64,000 bases of DNA, from NCBI RefSeq assembly GCF_018449725.1, contig NZ_JAAVVC010000005.1, positions 372,001 to 436,000 on the forward strand, in the 5' to 3' direction. Under the pieces are notes generated by a model. It worked only from the letters and a program-made list of their open reading frames with translations, did no database searches and was not told the DNA's origin. The position numbers were made by a program, and so were the translations under genes. This DNA is from Pseudomonas sp. dw_612. Lineage in GTDB: Bacteria; Pseudomonadota; Gammaproteobacteria; Pseudomonadales; Pseudomonadaceae. This document shows, piece after piece, positions 32,547-45,457 of this stretch (positions are counted from its first letter, which is position 1; every line of letters starts with the position of its first letter).

Positions 32547-33609
32547 GGGCCACCTCCAGGCAGGTGTCGACGACGTTACGGGTTGCATCGGGTTTCGCCA
32601 GGCGGCGGGCCGCGTTGGCCATGTCATTGAGTCGTTGCGGTTGCATCAGGACCTCTGTCAGGCGCGCGGCAAGATCTGCGGCGCCAGTCGTTCTTTGCGG
32701 CATCAGGAAGGCAGCGCCTTCACGGGCCAAATATTCGGCGTTGCGGGTCTGGTGATCGTCGATGGCGTGGGGCAGAGGCACCAGCATCGAGGGCAGACCG
32801 GCGGCGGCCAGTTCACTGATGGTCAATGCGCCTGCACGGCACACCACCAGGTCGGCCCAGCCATAGGCCTGGGCCATGTCTTTGATGAAAGGCTGCACTT
32901 GCGCCTCGACGCCAGCCTCGCGATAGCGCTGCGCAGTCACTTCATCGTGGTTTTTGCCGGCCTGATGGAACACTTCCGGGCGCAGGTCGGCGGCGACTTG
33001 CGACAGGGCTTCAGGCAGCAACTTGTTCAACGGTTCTGCGCCCAAGCTTCCGCCCAGGATCAGCAAACGCGCCTTGCGACCGGCCAGGGCAGGTCGCGGT
33101 GTTTCGAGGAACAGCTCGGTGCGCACCGGGTTACCGGTGGTCCGACGGCTGTCCGACAGGGTAAAGGTGTCGGGGAACGCTTCACAGACTCGGGCGGCCA
33201 ACGGCATGAGCAACCGATTGGCGGTACCGGCGACGGCGTTTTGCTCGTGAACAATGACCGGCACGCCGGACAATTTGGCTGCGACGCCACCAGGACCGGT
33301 CACATAACCACCAAACCCAACCACACAGACTGGCCGCAGCCGACGAATGATCGCCCGCGCCTGCCAGACAGACTTCAGCAACATGAACGGCGCCTTGAGC
33401 AGCGACAGCTTGCCCTTGCCGCGCAATCCGCTGGCATTGATGCGATGCAGTTCAAGACCGGCCGCCGGGACCAGATCGTTTTCGATGCCGCGCGGCGTAC
33501 CGAGCCAATGCACGGTGTAACCGCGGGCCTGGAATTCGCCCGCACAGGCCAGCGCCGGGAACACGTGCCCACCGGTGCCGCCGGCCATGATCAAAACGTT
33601 AGCGCCCAT
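32539..33609 (-). CDS. murG: UDP-GlcNAc:lipid I GlcNAc transferase
   Basis: Makes lipid II on the inner face of the membrane. 356 residues from the ATG at 33609. The glycine-rich loops [15 protein letters not shown] and [11 protein letters not shown], the C-terminal donor motif [26 protein letters not shown] and QTRNAEYL are present. The start overlaps ftsW by 11 bp. Confidence 0.98.
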
Positions 33610-34816
33610 GGGTCGACTCCTCGGCGAAGTCGCTTTCCTGGAACTCCGTCTCTTCGCTGCCCAGGTGGGTCCGACTCTCCCACTCGATGCGCAGCAACAA
33701 GCCCAGACAGGCACCACAGATCACCAACGAACTGCCGCCGTAACTGAGGAACGGCAAGGTCAGGCCCTTGGTCGGCAGCAGGCCGACGTTCACCCCGATA
33801 TTGATCAGAAACTGACCAATCCACAGGAACGACAAACCGTACGCAATGTAGGCGGCGAAGAATTGCTTGGCCTTCTCGGCCCAATAACCGATGTACATGC
33901 CACGAATACACACGAAGACGAACAACGCGACGGTGCACAACGAACCCACGGCGCCCAGCTCTTCGGCCAACACCGAGAACACGAAGTCGGTGTGGGCTTC
34001 CGGCAGGTAGAACTGTTTCTGCACGCTGTTGCCCAGGCCAACGCCCAGCCATTCACCGCGACCAAACGCGATCAAGGCTTGCGACAACTGGTAGCCGGCG
34101 CCGAACTGGTCAGCCCATGGATCGGCGAAGTTAGTCAGACGCGCCATTCGATACGGCTGCACTTGAATCAACAGCACCACCGCCGCAACCGCCAGCACCA
34201 CCATCAAGGAAAACCGGAACAACCCGACCCCGCCAAGGAACAGCATCGCCGCTGCAGCGCCCATCATTACAACCGTGGCCCCGAAGTCCGGCTCCATCAG
34301 CAACAGACCGGCCATTGGCAGCAGAACGATGAATGGCTTGAAGAACCCCATCCAGCTTTCGCGCACTTCTTTCTGGCGACGCACCAGGTAACCGGCGAGG
34401 TAGATCACCACGAACACTTTGGCGATCTCGGACGGCTGGACGTTGAAGAAGCTGAAACCGATCCAGCGCATCGAACCGTTCACTTCACGGCCGATCCCCG
34501 GGACGATCACCATCACCAGCAAACCGAACGCCCCCAGCAGCATCAGCCAGCCCAGGCGTTGCCAGGTGGCAATCGGAATCATCAGGGTAATGACGCAGGC
34601 ACCCAGGCCCAGCACGATGTAGATCAGGTGGCGAATCATGTAGTACAGGGCGCTGCCCGACTGCGCCGCCGCGACTTCGGTCGAGGCTGAGGCGATCATG
34701 ACCAGACCGAGGCCGATCAACGCCAGGCAGCCGGCGAGCATCGGGAAGTCGAGGTCGATACCGCGTCCGGTGATGATCGGCGATGGATAGGGCTTGATGA
34801 TATTTCGCAGGCTCAT
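33599..34816 (-). CDS. ftsW: Septal peptidoglycan polymerase FtsW
   Basis: SEDS-family glycosyltransferase that works with FtsI at the septum. 405 residues from the ATG at 34816 (ATGA overlap with murD). About ten helices; the SEDS signature near the C-terminus reads INIGVNVGLLPTKGLTLPFLSYGGSS, and the catalytic Asp region is in MARLTNFADPW. The longer open frame upstream lies inside murD and is not used. Confidence 0.98.
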   Translation of the reverse strand: MSLRNIIKPYPSPIITGRGIDLDFPMLAGCLALIGLGLVMIASASTEVAAAQSGSALYYMIRHLIYIVLGLGACVITLMIPIATWQRLGWLMLLGAFGLLVMVIVPGIGREVNGSMRWIGFSFFNVQPSEIAKVFVVIYLAGYLVRRQKEVRESWMGFFKPFIVLLPMAGLLLMEPDFGATVVMMGAAAAMLFLGGVGLFRFSLMVVLAVAAVVLLIQVQPYRMARLTNFADPWADQFGAGYQLSQALIAFGRGEWLGVGLGNSVQKQFYLPEAHTDFVFSVLAEELGAVGSLCTVALFVFVCIRGMYIGYWAEKAKQFFAAYIAYGLSFLWIGQFLINIGVNVGLLPTKGLTLPFLSYGGSSLVICGACLGLLLRIEWESRTHLGSEETEFQESDFAEESTHGR

Positions 34817-36159
34817 GCCAGATCCTCCACAGCGCGGACGAACTGGTGACCACGGTCTTCGTAATGCTTGAACATGTCGAAACTGGCGCAGGCCGGGGAC
34901 AGCAGCACCACATCGCCTGGTTGCGCAGCGGCGCGACATTGCTGCACCGCTTCGACCAGCGAACCGACGCGGATCAGCGGCACGGCGTCGCCAATGGCCT
35001 CGCCGATCTTGTCGGAATCGCGGCCCATCAAAATGACGGCGCGGCAGTTAGCCGCCACCGGATCACGCAAGTCGTTGAACTCGGCACCCTTGCCGTCGCC
35101 ACCGGCGATCAGCACGACCTTGCCCTCGATGTCCGCGCCCAGGCCTTCGATGGCGGCCAGTGCGGCGCCGACGTTGGTGGCTTTGGAATCGTTGTAGTAG
35201 CCCACGCCGTCCAGGTCACGGACCCACTGGCAACGGTGTTCAAGGCCGGCGAAGGTGCGCAGGCTCGACAACATGGCGTCGAACGGCAGTCCAACGGCAT
35301 GCCCCAGGGCCAGCGCCGCGAGGGCATTGGACTGGTTATGGGCGCCACGAATCTTCAACTCGCGCACCGGCATCAGGTTCTGAAATTCGAAGGCCAGGTA
35401 CTTCTCGCCGTCTTCTTCGCGGATACCGAATGCCTTGAAATCAGGTTTGCTCAAACCGAAGGTCCAGCACGGCTGCCCCTCGCCCATCAGCGGACGGCTC
35501 AGGGCGTCCTGACGATTGACCACAAACTGCTTGGCCCCGCGGAAAATCCGGTGCTTGGCCAGGTGATAGGCCGGCAGGCCGCTGTAGCGGTCCATGTGGT
35601 CTTCGCTGACGTTGAGCACGGTCGCCACTTCGGCGCCGAGGTGATCGGTGGTTTCGAGCTGGAAGCTCGACAGTTCCATCACGTACAACTCGACGTCGTC
35701 GCTGAGCAGGTCCAGCGCCGGCGTGCCGAGGTTGCCGCCGACCGCCACACGCTTGCCCGCCGCAGCGGCCATCTCGCCGACCAGGGTGGTGACGGTGCTT
35801 TTCGCATTGGAACCGCTGATCGCGACAATCGGCGCCTTCGCGTTACGCGCGAACAGCTCGATGTCGCCGGACAATTTCACGCCACGGGCGGCGGCGGCCT
35901 GCAGGGCCGGGGTCGCCAGCGCCAGGCCGGGGCTCACGTAGAGCTCGTCGGCACGGCACAGGAACTCGACATCCAGCTCGCCACAACGCACTTCCACGTG
36001 CGGATAGTCACGCTTGAGCGTGGCCAGTTCCGGTGGATTTTCCCGCGTATCGACCACGGCAAACGACGTGCCCCGGTTCGCCAGGAAGCGAACCAGGGAC
36101 ATGCCGCTCTTGCCGAGGCCGACAACGATGCGGAAGTGGTCAGAAGCGATCAGAGACAC
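34813..36159 (-). CDS. murD: UDP-MurNAc-L-alanine--D-glutamate ligase
   Basis: Adds D-Glu to UDP-MurNAc-L-Ala. 448 residues: N-terminal VVGLGKSGMSLVRFLA (UDP site), ATP loop AISGSNAKSTVTTLVGEMA, and C-terminal VLLSPACASFDMF typical of MurD. Starts 5 bp after the mraY stop. Confidence 0.98.
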   Translation of the reverse strand: MSLIASDHFRIVVGLGKSGMSLVRFLANRGTSFAVVDTRENPPELATLKRDYPHVEVRCGELDVEFLCRADELYVSPGLALATPALQAAAARGVKLSGDIELFARNAKAPIVAISGSNAKSTVTTLVGEMAAAAGKRVAVGGNLGTPALDLLSDDVELYVMELSSFQLETTDHLGAEVATVLNVSEDHMDRYSGLPAYHLAKHRIFRGAKQFVVNRQDALSRPLMGEGQPCWTFGLSKPDFKAFGIREEDGEKYLAFEFQNLMPVRELKIRGAHNQSNALAALALGHAVGLPFDAMLSSLRTFAGLEHRCQWVRDLDGVGYYNDSKATNVGAALAAIEGLGADIEGKVVLIAGGDGKGAEFNDLRDPVAANCRAVILMGRDSDKIGEAIGDAVPLIRVGSLVEAVQQCRAAAQPGDVVLLSPACASFDMFKHYEDRGHQFVRAVEDLA

Positions 36160-36164
36160 TCGTT

Positions 36165-37247
36165 CTACCTCAGCTTCAGGGTGGCAAGGCCGACCAGTAC
36201 GAGAATCACGGTGATGATCCAGAATCGGACGATCACGCGCGGCTCAGGCCAGCCCTTGAGTTCAAAGTGGTGATGTATCGGCGCCATGCGGAACACGCGG
36301 CGTCCGGTCAACTTGAAGGAGGCCACCTGGATGACCACCGACAGGGTTTCCATCACGAACACGCCGCCCATGATGAACAGGACGATTTCCTGACGGACGA
36401 TCACCGCGATGGTGCCCAGGGCCGCGCCGAGCGCCAGCGCGCCGACGTCGCCCATGAAGACTTGCGCCGGATAGGTGTTGAACCAGAGGAAGCCCAGACC
36501 CGCACCGATCAACGCGCCGCAGAACACGATCAGCTCACCGGCGCCCGGTACGTAAGGGATCAGCAGGTATTCAGCGAATTTCACGTTACCGGACAGGTAG
36601 CAGAAGATCCCCAGACCGCCGCCAACCATCACGGTGGGCATGATCGCCAGGCCGTCGAGGCCGTCAGTCAGGTTGACCGCGTTGCTCGAACCGACAATCA
36701 CGAAGTAGGTCAGGACGACAAAACCAACGCCCAGCGGAATGCTGTAGTCCTTGAGCATCGGCAGGATCAGGGTGGTTTCCACCGGGGTCGCTGCAGTCAT
36801 ATAAAGGAAGATCGCCGCGCCGAGGCCGAACACCGACTGCCAGAAATACTTCCAGCGGCTTGGCAGGCCCTTGGAGTTTTTCTCGATCACTTTGCGGTAG
36901 TCGTCGACCCAGCCGATGGCGCCGAACAGCAAGGTCACCGCCAGCACGGTCCAGACATAACGGTTGCTCAGGTCAGCCCAAAGCAACGTACTGACGCCGA
37001 TGGACGACAGAATCAACGCGCCGCCCATGGTCGGGGTGCCGGATTTGGACAGGTGCGATTGCGGACCATCGTTGCGAACGGACTGACCGATCTGACGATT
37101 CTGCAACGTGCGGATCATCCATGGGCCATAGCACAGCGACAAAACCAGCGCGGTCAGCACACCGAGGATCCCGCGCAGGGTCAGGTACTGAAAGACCGCG
37201 AAGCCTTTGTAGAACTGTTGCAAGTACTCCGCTAACAGCAGCAGCAT
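36165..37247 (-). CDS. mraY: Phospho-MurNAc-pentapeptide transferase
   Basis: Makes lipid I by moving phospho-MurNAc-pentapeptide to undecaprenyl phosphate. 360 residues with ten helices and the family motifs [37 protein letters not shown] and [15 protein letters not shown]. The ATG at 37247 overlaps the murF stop by one base (TAATG). Confidence 0.98.
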   Translation of the reverse strand: MLLLLAEYLQQFYKGFAVFQYLTLRGILGVLTALVLSLCYGPWMIRTLQNRQIGQSVRNDGPQSHLSKSGTPTMGGALILSSIGVSTLLWADLSNRYVWTVLAVTLLFGAIGWVDDYRKVIEKNSKGLPSRWKYFWQSVFGLGAAIFLYMTAATPVETTLILPMLKDYSIPLGVGFVVLTYFVIVGSSNAVNLTDGLDGLAIMPTVMVGGGLGIFCYLSGNVKFAEYLLIPYVPGAGELIVFCGALIGAGLGFLWFNTYPAQVFMGDVGALALGAALGTIAVIVRQEIVLFIMGGVFVMETLSVVIQVASFKLTGRRVFRMAPIHHHFELKGWPEPRVIVRFWIITVILVLVGLATLKLR

Positions 37248-38614
37248 TAATGTTTCTCCAGACTGGACCCACACAAAGCGGCGACGATGTTTTCCATCGC
37301 AGCGCTGCGCGAGCCCTTGATCAAAATAGTGGTGTTTGTATCTTGCTCGGCGCCCAGGGCTTCGATCAGTTCAGCCTGGGTGCTGAAGTGAAAAGCCTGT
37401 GGACCGAAAGCGTTCACGGCGTGAGCCATCATTGGCCCGACCGCGTAAAGCGCAGAAACCTTGCCACGGGCGTATTCGCCCACGTCGCGGTGCCCCTGCT
37501 CCGCCCAGTCGCCCAACTCGCCGATATCTCCGAGCACCAGAACGGTGCGGCCGGAAAAGCCGGCGAGTATATCAACGGCCGCGCACATCGAGGTGGGGTT
37601 CGCGTTGTAAGTGTCATCAATCACGCGCATGCCGTTGGTCGCCAATTGCGCGACGGTGCGGCCCTTGACCGGTTGCACCGCGCCCAGGCCCGTGGCGATG
37701 CCGAACAGCGACACGCCCAAGGCATGTGCCGCAGCGGCGGCGGCCATGGCATTGGCGACGTTATGGGTACCGAGCAGGTTCAGTTGAACCCGTTCCACAC
37801 CTTCGGGACTGTGCAGGTTGAACGCCGGGCAACCGCGGGCATCGCGATCGAGGTCGCTGGCGTAGAAGTCGGCGCTCGGGTTGTTCAGGGCAAACGTCAA
37901 CACTTTGCGGCCGCCAGCGCGGGCCTTCCAGATGCCGAACGCCTTGTCGTCGAGATTGAGAACGGCGACGCCATCGGCATCCAGCCCTTCGATAATCTCG
38001 CCCTTGGCTTCAACGATTTTGTCCGGCCCGCCGAACTCGCCGACATGGGCGGTCCCGGCATTATTGAGGATGGCCACGTGGGGCTTGGTCATGCCCACGG
38101 TATAGGCGATTTCGCCCAGGCGCGAAGCCCCGAGTTCGATCACGGCGGCGGTGTGTTCCGGCGCCAGTTCGAGCAGGGTCAAAGGCACGCCGAGGTCATT
38201 GTTCAGGTTGCCACGGGTCGCGTGCACCGGACCGCGGGTGCGCAGGATGCTCGCGAGCATTTCCTTGACCGTGGTCTTGCCGCTGGAACCGGTCACCGCT
38301 GCAACCGGGTGGCTATAAGCCGCACGGTTCAGCGCGCCCAGTTGGCCAAGGGCCTGGCGAGTGTCTTTCACAACCAGTTGCGGCAGCGTGCTGTCAGCAA
38401 CTTCGCGCTCGACCAGTGCCGCGACGGCGCCTTTGCCGGCAACGTCATTCAGATAGTCATGGCCATCGAAGCGCGGACCGGTCAGGGCAATAAACAATTG
38501 GCCAGGCTTGATCGCACGGCTGTCGATGCTGACACCGTCGAAACTGGCGTCGGCAGCCACCAGACGGGCATTCAGCACGTCAGTCAGCTCGCTCAGCTTC
38601 AAGGCTTTAAGCAT
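37247..38614 (-). CDS. murF: UDP-MurNAc-tripeptide--D-Ala-D-Ala ligase
   Basis: Adds the D-Ala-D-Ala dipeptide. 455 residues with [17 protein letters not shown] at the N-terminus and ATP loop [15 protein letters not shown], plus the Mur ligase signature [13 protein letters not shown]. Overlaps murE by 8 bp. Confidence 0.98.
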   Translation of the reverse strand: MLKALKLSELTDVLNARLVAADASFDGVSIDSRAIKPGQLFIALTGPRFDGHDYLNDVAGKGAVAALVEREVADSTLPQLVVKDTRQALGQLGALNRAAYSHPVAAVTGSSGKTTVKEMLASILRTRGPVHATRGNLNNDLGVPLTLLELAPEHTAAVIELGASRLGEIAYTVGMTKPHVAILNNAGTAHVGEFGGPDKIVEAKGEIIEGLDADGVAVLNLDDKAFGIWKARAGGRKVLTFALNNPSADFYASDLDRDARGCPAFNLHSPEGVERVQLNLLGTHNVANAMAAAAAAHALGVSLFGIATGLGAVQPVKGRTVAQLATNGMRVIDDTYNANPTSMCAAVDILAGFSGRTVLVLGDIGELGDWAEQGHRDVGEYARGKVSALYAVGPMMAHAVNAFGPQAFHFSTQAELIEALGAEQDTNTTILIKGSRSAAMENIVAALCGSSLEKH

Positions 38615-40069
38615 GGGCCACCTCCCACGCGGTCAGGGCATGATCGGCCTCGACCAGATCGGAAAAGGCGTGGCGCTCGCCGTTGATTTCCTGATAGTCC
38701 TCGTGACCTTTGCCGGCCAGGACAATCACGTCATCCGCCGAAGCACTGGCGATCAATTGGGCAATGGCCTGGCCACGTCCCGCGACAAACGTGACTTTAT
38801 CCACAGCGGTGAAACCGGCGCGGATGTCATCGAAAATCACCGACGGATCTTCGGTGCGCGGGTTGTCGTCGGTGACCAGCACACCATCGGCCAGACGCTC
38901 GACCACTTCGGCCATCAGCGGACGCTTGCCGCGATCGCGATCACCGCCGCAACCGAACAGGCACAGCAATCGGCCTTTGGCGTGTGGACGCAGGGCCGCC
39001 AATACTTTTTCCAGCGCATCCGGCGTATGGGCGTAATCGACCACCACCAGCGGTTGAGTACCACCGCCCAGGCGCTGCATGCGTCCGGCGGGGCCTTCAA
39101 GTTTCGGCAGGACCTTGAGGATTTCGTCCAGCGCGTAGTCCAGGCCAAGCAAGGCACCGACCGCGGCCAATACGTTGCTCAGGTTGAAACGGCCGAGCAA
39201 GGTGCTGCGCAAATGGTGTTCGCCCTGGGGCGTGACCAACGTGGCGCGCACGCCTTCGTCGTCGAACTGCGCTTCGCGACAATAAAGGTAGGCGCTGGGG
39301 TTTTCCAGGCTGTAGGTGATCAGACGCGACTCACGCTTGTCAGCAGCAAGTTCGCGGCCGAATTCGTCGTCGAGGTTGATCACCCGGCATTTCAGGTCGT
39401 TCCAGGCAAACAGCTTGGCCTTGGCTTCGCCGTAGGCCTGCATGGTGCCGTGGTAATCCAGGTGATCGCGGGACAGGTTGGTCATCACCGCCACATCGAA
39501 TGCCAATGCGGTCACGCGGCCCTGATCCAGACCGTGGGAGGACACTTCCATGGCCACGGCTTTGGCGCCGGCCTTTTTCAGGTCGGCGAGGGTCGCTTGC
39601 ACGGCAATCGGGTTCGGCGTGGTGTGCAGGCCACTTTCCAGCGCGCCATAGAAACCGGTGCCCAGGGTGCCGACGATGCCGCAGTGTTGACCGAGCAGGT
39701 CAAGCGCTTGCGCGACCAGTTGCGTCACGCTGGTTTTGCCGTTGGTACCGGTGACGCCGACCAGGTTCAGGTGGCGGCTCGGGTCGCCATAAAAACGCCC
39801 GGCAATGTCTGACAATTGCGCGGCCAGGCCTTTGACCGGAATCAGCGGCACATCGGTAATCGGCAGTACGGTGGCGCCGCCGACTTCATACGCCACGGCA
39901 GCCGCGCCGCGCTGCAATGCGTCGGCGATGTGCGCGCGACCATCGAATTTTCCGCCAGGAACGGCGAGGAACAAATCCCCCGCCCGCACATTGCGGCTGT
40001 CGAGGCTCAGTTCGCGGATCAACAGATCACGACCGGCGTGGGCAAAAATCTTGTTCAGACTCAGAGACA

Positions 40070-40070
<1 letters not shown>
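38607..40070 (-). CDS. murE: UDP-MurNAc-dipeptide--meso-diaminopimelate ligase
   Basis: Adds the third stem residue. 487 residues with ELSLDSRNVRAGDLFLAVPG, ATP loop GVTGTNGKTSVTQLVAQ, and the DNPRTEDP motif near residue 410, where the DNPR Arg selects meso-DAP over lysine. The murE start shares one base with the ftsI stop (TGATG). Confidence 0.98.
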
Positions 40071-42098
<2,028 letters not shown>

Positions 42099-42102
<4 letters not shown>

Positions 42103-43046
42103 CGCAGCTTCTCCGCGACGCGCATGATGGCGCTACGGGAACGTGGGTTGGCTTTGAGTTCGGCCTCGGAGGCGGACTGCGCTTTGCCATGGACTTTGAT
42201 TTTCGGTTCGAAGGCGACGTGACGCACCGGCAGGTTGCGCGGCAGGTTGTCGGCTTCGCCTTTCACCAGTTTGCGCATGAACAGTTTGACGATGCGGTCT
42301 TCCAAAGAATGGAAGCTGATGACTACCAGGCGACCGCCGACTTCCAGGCATTCCAGCGCGGCTTCGAGGCCGGCTTCCAGATCGCCCAGTTCATTGTTGA
42401 CATGAATACGCAGGCCCTGGAACGCACGGGTGGCCGGGTTCTTCCCCTTTTCCCATGCAGGGTTCGCGACTTTCAGGACTTCGGCCAGGTCAGCGGTGCG
42501 TTCGAACGGCTTGATGTCGCGGCGTTCGGCCAAGGCACGGGCCATGCGGCCGGAGAAACGTTCTTCGCCGTATTCCTTGAACACTCGGGCAATTTCTTCC
42601 ACCGGCGCGGTGTTGACGAATTCGGCGGCGCTGATCCCGCGGGACGGGTCCATGCGCATGTCCAGCGGGCCATCGTTGAGGAAACTGAAGCCGCGCTCAG
42701 GGTCGTCGAGCTGTGGCGAAGAGACACCGAGGTCGAGCAAAACGCCGCTGACCTTGCCGGCCAGACCGCGTTCGACGACTTCCGAACCGAGCTCGGCAAA
42801 GCTACGCTGCACAACGACAAAGCGGCCGTCTTCGGCCGCTAGCGTTTGCCCGGTGGCAATCGCTTGAGGATCCTTGTCGAATCCGAGCACTCGACCATCG
42901 GGGCCGAGCTGGCTGAGGATCAACCGACTGTGTCCGCCGCGTCCGAACGTGCCGTCCAGATAGCAGCCATCAGGACGTACGGCGAGAGCCTCCACGGCTT
43001 CGTCAAGCAGTACGGTGATGTGGTTAAAGCCGCTATCAATAGTCAC
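42099..43046 (-). CDS. rsmH: 16S rRNA (cytosine-1402-N4)-methyltransferase
   Basis: N4-methylates C1402 in the ribosomal P site using SAM; RsmI, encoded at 44376, adds the 2'-O-methyl to the same base. 315 residues with [13 protein letters not shown], the SAM loop [36 protein letters not shown], and the C-terminal [18 protein letters not shown] overlap with mraZ. Confidence 0.98.
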
Positions 43047-43498
43047 AGGATCAAATCACGCAGTTCATCAGGCATGGCGCCCGGTTGTTGAATAGCAGCC
43101 AGGTCAGCGGCAGAAACCGCATCCCAGGCATCCTCGTCCCACAATTGGAACTTGTTCAGTTGGCCTACCAGCATTGCGCGCTTATCCAACTTGGCATATT
43201 CGCGCAGACGCGGCGGAACCAGAAAACGACCACTGCCATCGAGCTCGAGGTCGACGGCATTACCAATCAGCAAACGTTGCAGGCGGCGGTTCTCTTCGCG
43301 AAGCGAAGGCAGTGCGCGCAGTTTGGTTTCAATAATTTCCCACTCATCGAGGGGATAAACACACAAACACGGATCAACGGCATCGATGGTGACGATCAGT
43401 TGACCGGAACTACGCGAAACCAACTCGTCACGGTACCGGCTCGGCATAGCGAGACGGCCCTTTGCATCGAGACTGATTGCGTTAGCTCCGCGAAACAC
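43043..43498 (-). CDS. mraZ: Transcriptional repressor MraZ
   Basis: First gene of the dcw cluster and repressor of its promoter. 151 residues made of two SpoVT/AbrB-like halves, each with the DXXXR signature: [17 protein letters not shown] and [17 protein letters not shown]. Three direct GTGG repeats, the known MraZ target, lie 43-68 bp upstream. Confidence 0.97.
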   Translation of the reverse strand: MFRGANAISLDAKGRLAMPSRYRDELVSRSSGQLIVTIDAVDPCLCVYPLDEWEIIETKLRALPSLREENRRLQRLLIGNAVDLELDGSGRFLVPPRLREYAKLDKRAMLVGQLNKFQLWDEDAWDAVSAADLAAIQQPGAMPDELRDLIL

Positions 43499-43540
43499 GT
43501 CTGCGTTTCTCCAATTTTTAGCGTTTTGAGCTCAAAAAAC

Positions 43541-43566
43541 CCACTTCATGCCACTTTCCGCCACTT
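43541..43566 (-). promoter_or_regulatory. MraZ operator: three direct repeats
   Basis: On the minus strand AAGTGG occurs three times at exact 10-bp steps (plus-strand CCACTT at 43541, 43551 and 43561). Their position from the predicted transcript start downward fits repression by MraZ. Confidence 0.88.
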
Positions 43567-43572
43567 GCGCAC

Positions 43573-43602
43573 ACTATAGGAATGCCCCTACCGCACCGTC
43601 AA
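43573..43602 (-). promoter_or_regulatory. Sigma70 promoter of the dcw cluster
   Basis: TTGACG at 43602-43597 and TATAGT at 43578-43573 on the minus strand are separated by 18 bp. The start would fall near 43566, at the first MraZ box. Confidence 0.85.
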
Positions 43603-43806
43603 GGCGCGGATTAAAGGAAAACCCTTACAGAACGGAGATTTAGGAGCGTAAAAGAAGGGGTAACGAGAATCTGGCGTATGTTTTTACTCAATAACTTGAG
43701 TCAGCACTGACAGCTGCGCTCGAAAGTTAAAGTAATTTGTTAAGAGTAAGATTTTTTCGGTATTACGACGGAGGGTCTGCTGGTGTTTATGCAAGGAGGG
43801 AAATCG

Positions 43807-43926
43807 ATGTCGCGGGGCGTTTCGCACATAGCCGGATTCACTGGCCAATCGATATCACAAAAAACCTTTGCGAGTCATTACAAACAAAGGGAATTTGTGA
43901 CTACCGATGCCCTGCTCAACGATTAA
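43807..43926 (+). CDS. Candidate 39-residue ORF upstream of rnpB
   Basis: A short ORF begins ATG TCG CGG at 43807 and stops TAA at 43924-43926. The best evidence is AAGGAGGG at 43793-43800, a full Shine-Dalgarno 6 bp before the ATG. The product (MSRGVSHIAGFTGQ... ending TTDALLND) is soluble, has no cysteine and no signal peptide; no family recognised. A CCCTGCT/AGCAGGG hairpin overlaps its last codons. It is divergent from mraZ and convergent with rnpB. The rest of 43603-43944 shows nothing else. Confidence 0.4.
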   Translation: MSRGVSHIAGFTGQSISQKTFASHYKQREFVTTDALLND

Positions 43927-43944
43927 AGCAGGGGAGGAAATAAG

Positions 43945-44300
43945 GTGGAGAGTCGATCTGTAAGCCGGGTTCTGTCTTGAACAGTCATTCGTCTACGATG
44001 GCCATCACTGGACATCTTTAGCAACCTACCCGGTCCCAGCGCGGGCCACGCCTTGGGACCCTATTTGGTCTTGCTCCAAGTGGGGTTTACCTAGCCACGA
44101 ACTGTTGCCAGACGTGCGGTGCGCTCTTACCGCACCTTTTCACCCTTACCGGCGCCGAAGCGCTTAGGCGGTTATTTTCTGTGGCACTTTCCGTAGGCTC
44201 ACGCCTCCCAGGCATTACCTGGCACTTCGCCCTATGGAGCCCGGACTTTCCTCCCCCCCCTAATTTTCATAGAGGGCAGCGACTGTCCAATCGACTCTCC
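43945..44300 (-). ncRNA. rnpB: RNase P RNA (class A)
   Basis: Catalytic RNA that removes tRNA 5' leaders. The minus strand reads GGAGAGTCGATTGGACAGTC at the 5' end and closes with the complementary ATCGACTCTCC at the 3' end (helix P1). The diagnostic conserved blocks GAGGAAAGTCCGGGCTCC near the 5' end, ACAGAAAATAACCGCC in the middle and AGACAGAACCCGGCTTA near the 3' end are all present. The ends are set from P1 and may be off by a few bases. Confidence 0.97.
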
Positions 44301-44307
44301 GCCGCGA

Positions 44308-44336
44308 AGGTTAACGGCAGAGCGGCCGAAGAACAA
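44308..44336 (-). promoter_or_regulatory. rnpB promoter
   Basis: TTGTTC at 44336-44331 and TAACCT at 44313-44308 on the minus strand, 17 bp apart. The start would be at 44300 or so, exactly where helix P1 of the RNA begins. Confidence 0.75.
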
Positions 44337-44375
44337 GCGCTAATAGCCGCCAGCCACGCTGTGCGTCGGGTTTCT

Positions 44376-45248
44376 CTACTCGCCCTTCTGTTTATCCAGC
44401 GCAACCTGATAGAGCACATTCTTACGCTCGCCGGTAATTTGCGCCGCCAACGCTGCGGCGCGCTTGAGCGGCATTTCTTCGAGCAGCAGATTGAGGATAC
44501 GCATGGCTTCAGTGCTGACCGCATCTTCCGTCTCTGGCGCCGACCAACCGGCCACCAGCACCACACATTCACCGCGCTGCTGATTGCTGTCTGATTCGAC
44601 AAATTCGCGCAACTCGGCGAGCGGCAAGCCCTTAAGGGTTTCGAACGTTTTAGTGATTTCACGGGCCAACAACGCCGGCCGCTCACCACCGAACACCAGT
44701 TCCATGTCTTGCAGGCACTCAAGAATTCGGTGCGGAGCCTCATAGAAAATCAGCGTGCGCGGCTCTTCCTTGACCAACTCCAGGCGAGCCCGGCGCCCGA
44801 CAGCCTTGGCCGGCAGAAAACCTTCAAAGATGAAGCGATCCGACGGCAGCCCCGCCGCCGACAACGCCGCGATCAACGCGCAGGCACCCGGAACCGGTAC
44901 CACATTGATCCCCGCCGCACGCGCCTGACGCACCAAGTGATAACCCGGATCGGAAATCAGCGGCGTCCCCGCATCGGAGATCAGCGCCACGTCGTCTCCA
45001 GCCAGCAGGCGCGTGATAAAGCGGCTACCTTCATCCCGTTCGTTGTGTTCATGGCAAGCCGCCAACGGCGTCGGGATCCCGAAGTGCTGCATCAAACGCT
45101 GGGAGTGACGGGTGTCCTCGGCGGCAATCAACGCCACCTCACGCAGGATTTTCAGTGCACGGGCACTGATGTCGTCCAGGTTGCCGATGGGCGTCGCCAC
45201 CACATAAAGCGAGCCAGCAGCGGAATTCAAAGCACCTGGAGCAGTCAA
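44376..45248 (-). CDS. rsmI: 16S rRNA (cytidine-1402-2'-O)-methyltransferase
   Basis: SAM-dependent tetrapyrrole-methylase-fold enzyme that 2'-O-methylates C1402. About 290 residues with LYVVATPIGNLDDIS, AAEDTRHSQRL, ALISDAGTPLISDPGYHLV, PGACALIAALSAAGLPSDRF and FYEAPHRI. Start choice: the TTG at 45248 has GAGG about 8 nt upstream and gives a length close to E. coli RsmI (286). An ATG at 45281 would add 11 residues but has no RBS. Divergent from lpoA; upstream of rnpB on the same strand. Confidence 0.93.
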   Translation of the reverse strand: MTAPGALNSAAGSLYVVATPIGNLDDISARALKILREVALIAAEDTRHSQRLMQHFGIPTPLAACHEHNERDEGSRFITRLLAGDDVALISDAGTPLISDPGYHLVRQARAAGINVVPVPGACALIAALSAAGLPSDRFIFEGFLPAKAVGRRARLELVKEEPRTLIFYEAPHRILECLQDMELVFGGERPALLAREITKTFETLKGLPLAELREFVESDSNQQRGECVVLVAGWSAPETEDAVSTEAMRILNLLLEEMPLKRAAALAAQITGERKNVLYQVALDKQKGE

Positions 45249-45457
45249 AGCGCACACCTCATGATCGGTAAAAGTCGCCATTGTAGCGCGTAGTGACACT
45301 TGCGATGCGCGCAAGCCACCCTCGGTTTCAGGGCCTTTTGTGCAGTGCTGCAACATTTGCACGAGCTAAATTGATCGATTCACGCCAGTAACATCGCGCC
45401 CCGGCCAGTGCTTGGGTACAATTCCACGCTAATTTGATCGAGTATCAGGAACACTAC

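Noticed and set aside
34813..34939. N-terminal extension of ftsW to 34939
   Set aside because: It would lie wholly inside murD; the ATG at 34816 gives the standard ATGA overlap and a normal FtsW N-terminus.
43737..43943. 68-codon plus-strand ORF upstream of rnpB in a different frame from the 39-codon candidate
   Set aside because: No RBS at its start, odd composition, and it overlaps the better supported short ORF.
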